From DAOUJH01 sp964450505 (GTDB lineage Bacteria; Chloroflexota; Dehalococcoidia; Lucifugimonadales; QGNO01): a stretch of 41,277 nucleotides of DNA. The stretch spans positions 1 to 41,277 of the forward strand of contig CAYVEN010000009.1 of assembly GCA_964450505.1 (NCBI GenBank), read 5' to 3'. The translations under genes and the position numbers were made by a program. The first letter of the stretch is position 1, and each line of letters begins with the position of its first letter. Of the stretch, positions 40,079 to 41,277 are shown piece by piece. The notes below the pieces were generated by a model. The model saw nothing but the letters and a program-made list of their open reading frames with translations, had not been told where the DNA came from and ran no database searches.

Positions 40079-40939
40079 ATGTTTGAGTTTCCAGAGAACT
40101 GGGTAATACGCGGAGACGTCCAACGTTTCATTGACACCAACACAGAGTGGGTCATTAGAAACTGGAATGCCTTCTTTCGCGCCATAAACGAAGGGGTATT
40201 GACTATCCTGGTGCCCATAGAAAATCTCCTGTTGTGGATACCGTGGTGGCTGGTTCTGATAGCCGTGACAGCCGCTGCTTGGAAGATACTAGGCCGCCGT
40301 TTAGGCATCGTAACGTTCGTCTTGCTGCTGGTAGTCGACTTCCTAGGAATGCACGATCTAGCTATGCAGACTTTGGCTATAGTAGTGACATCAACCCTGA
40401 TCGCGCTAGGATTTGGGATGCCGCTGGGCATCCTAGGAGCTAAGAATGACCGCTTTGATAGCGCCATGCGTCCCATACTGGACAGTATGCAGACAATGCC
40501 CAGCTTTGTTTACCTGATACCTGCTTTGATGCTGTTCGGACTGGGCAAGACCCCCGCCGTAATGGCCACCGTTATTTACGCAATCCCCCCTCTGATCAGG
40601 CTCACCAACCTTGGCATAAGACAGGTAGACCCGGAGGTGGTTGAGGCCGCCAAGGCTTTCGGCTCTACCTCGCGCCAGATACTGGTCAAAGTTCAGCTTC
40701 CCATGGCTTTGCCTACCATCATGGCCGGAGTCAACCAGACCATCATGATGGCCCTGGCTATGGTGGTCATAGCCTCAATGATCGGAGCAAAGGGTATAGG
40801 CATAGAAGTGCTGAACGGCATCGCCAGGTTGGAACCTGGCCGTGGCCTCATCGGAGGAATAGGCATAGTGATTATGGCCATTATCATCGACCGTATTACA
40901 CAAGGGCTCGCCAGGGGGAGAAGAACCAAGTCCACATAG
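40079..40939 (+). CDS. proW: glycine betaine/proline-type ABC transporter permease
   Basis: A 286-residue membrane protein with about six spans. The cytoplasmic EAA loop appears as EVVEAAKAFGSTSRQILVKVQLPMALPTIMAGVNQTIMMAL, and QTMPSFVYLIPALMLFGLG is typical of ProW/OpuAB permeases for compatible solutes. Its soluble N-terminal extension (residues 1-35) is also usual. It is followed by a binding-protein gene after 42 bases; the ATPase (ProV) is not upstream and must lie beyond the right edge or elsewhere. ATG 40079 has GAGGA only at a long distance (about 14 bases), so initiation may be weak. Confidence 0.92.
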   Translation: MFEFPENWVIRGDVQRFIDTNTEWVIRNWNAFFRAINEGVLTILVPIENLLLWIPWWLVLIAVTAAAWKILGRRLGIVTFVLLLVVDFLGMHDLAMQTLAIVVTSTLIALGFGMPLGILGAKNDRFDSAMRPILDSMQTMPSFVYLIPALMLFGLGKTPAVMATVIYAIPPLIRLTNLGIRQVDPEVVEAAKAFGSTSRQILVKVQLPMALPTIMAGVNQTIMMALAMVVIASMIGAKGIGIEVLNGIARLEPGRGLIGGIGIVIMAIIIDRITQGLARGRRTKST

Positions 40940-40981
40940 CCCCCCTAGATTTATTCAACAGATTCACTGGAGGAGATGTTT

Positions 40982-41277
40982 ATGAAAATACTGCCTGAAA
41001 TGAAAGCCAAGTTTCTTTTGATAGCTGTCGCGGTGCTGGCGCTTTCCCTCTTCGCTGCATGTGCATCCGAAGATCCGACCCCCACCCCGGAACCCGCGAT
41101 GGAAGAAGCGACACCAACGCCCACCATGGAAGCCATGATGGAAGAAGATAGGCCCACCATTTTACTGGCCGACAACCAGTACGAGTCGCTATGGATAAAC
41201 AATGCCGTGTTCAAGTTCATTGCAGACAATGGGTACGGTTCTCCGGTCGAGAGCGTGGACACGACAACCCCCCTTGC
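40982..41277 (+). CDS. proX: substrate-binding lipoprotein of the ABC importer (cut by right edge)
   Basis: The first 98 residues of a lipoprotein: signal peptide with LFAAC (lipidated Cys about 27), a long Thr/Pro/Glu/Met-rich linker (PTPTPEPAMEEATPTPTMEA) tethering the domain, then TILLADNQYESLWINNAVFKF, matching the start of OpuAC/ProX-type glycine betaine or choline binding proteins. GGAGGAG precedes ATG 40982. It belongs with the permease immediately upstream. Confidence 0.85.
   Translation, partial: MKILPEMKAKFLLIAVAVLALSLFAACASEDPTPTPEPAMEEATPTPTMEAMMEEDRPTILLADNQYESLWINNAVFKFIADNGYGSPVESVDTTTPL

Noticed and set aside
1..41277. CRISPR array, insertion sequence, prophage or attachment site
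   Set aside because: No regularly spaced direct repeats, transposase, integrase or phage structural gene was seen on either strand.

Overview
The window reads as chromosomal DNA of a free-living aerobic bacterium, most likely a Chloroflexota member near the Dehalococcoidia/SAR202 lineages. This is inferred from a combination of traits: CofE of coenzyme F420 synthesis, a nickel superoxide dismutase with its maturation protease, a four-domain S1 protein, ClpC, Thr/Pro-rich lipoprotein linkers, many GTG/TTG starts, and a 5S rRNA gene standing alone. A 16S gene or marker-protein tree would be needed to confirm it. No prophage, insertion sequence or CRISPR array is visible.

Layout. 1-2643 (minus): an alpha/beta-hydrolase-like protein that lacks its nucleophilic serine, followed by two tandem PuuE/polysaccharide-deacetylase paralogues; the last one runs off the left edge. 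2747-4455 (minus): a MoxR/Mg-chelatase-like AAA+ ATPase and a BrnA-type antitoxin with no toxin. 4713-8907 (minus): a type III restriction-modification pair whose mod gene is broken by a one-base shift in a G run. 9404-13644: two lipoproteins, folB, cofE and an S9 peptidase. 13729-14096: a short leader ORF with terminator, and 5S rRNA. 14286-19939: rpsA, clpC, radA and a thioredoxin-like protein.

20092-25177 is the translation core: tRNA-Thr, tRNA-Tyr, tRNA-Thr, tuf, rpmG, secE, nusG, rplK, rplA, an L10 leader, rplJ, rplL and a small zinc-ribbon protein; radC and an MFS transporter follow. 27388-28659 (minus) holds DAHP synthase behind what looks like a complete ribosome-mediated attenuator with a Tyr/Phe-rich leader peptide. 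28694-29804 is a divergent sodX/sodN pair. 29853-33991 (minus) is a haem/sirohaem operon: sirC, hemC, cobA-hemD fusion, hemB. 34151-37483 (plus): M20 peptidase, a receiver-DUF3052 fusion and a MaoC-like dehydratase. 37553-39690 (minus): apt, tRNA-Pro(CGG), MFS transporter. 40079-41277 (plus): the start of a glycine-betaine/proline-type ABC importer, cut by the right edge.

I do not see an unmistakable new multi-gene system. The most rewarding observations are regulatory and fall outside the annotated genes: the aromatic-amino-acid attenuator at 28496-28659, the Ser/Thr-rich leader ORF with terminator at 13729-13895, the palindrome at the mod promoter, and the 12-bp hairpin before the tRNA-tuf operon. 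The slipped homopolymer in mod and the serine-less hydrolase are the most interesting coding anomalies.
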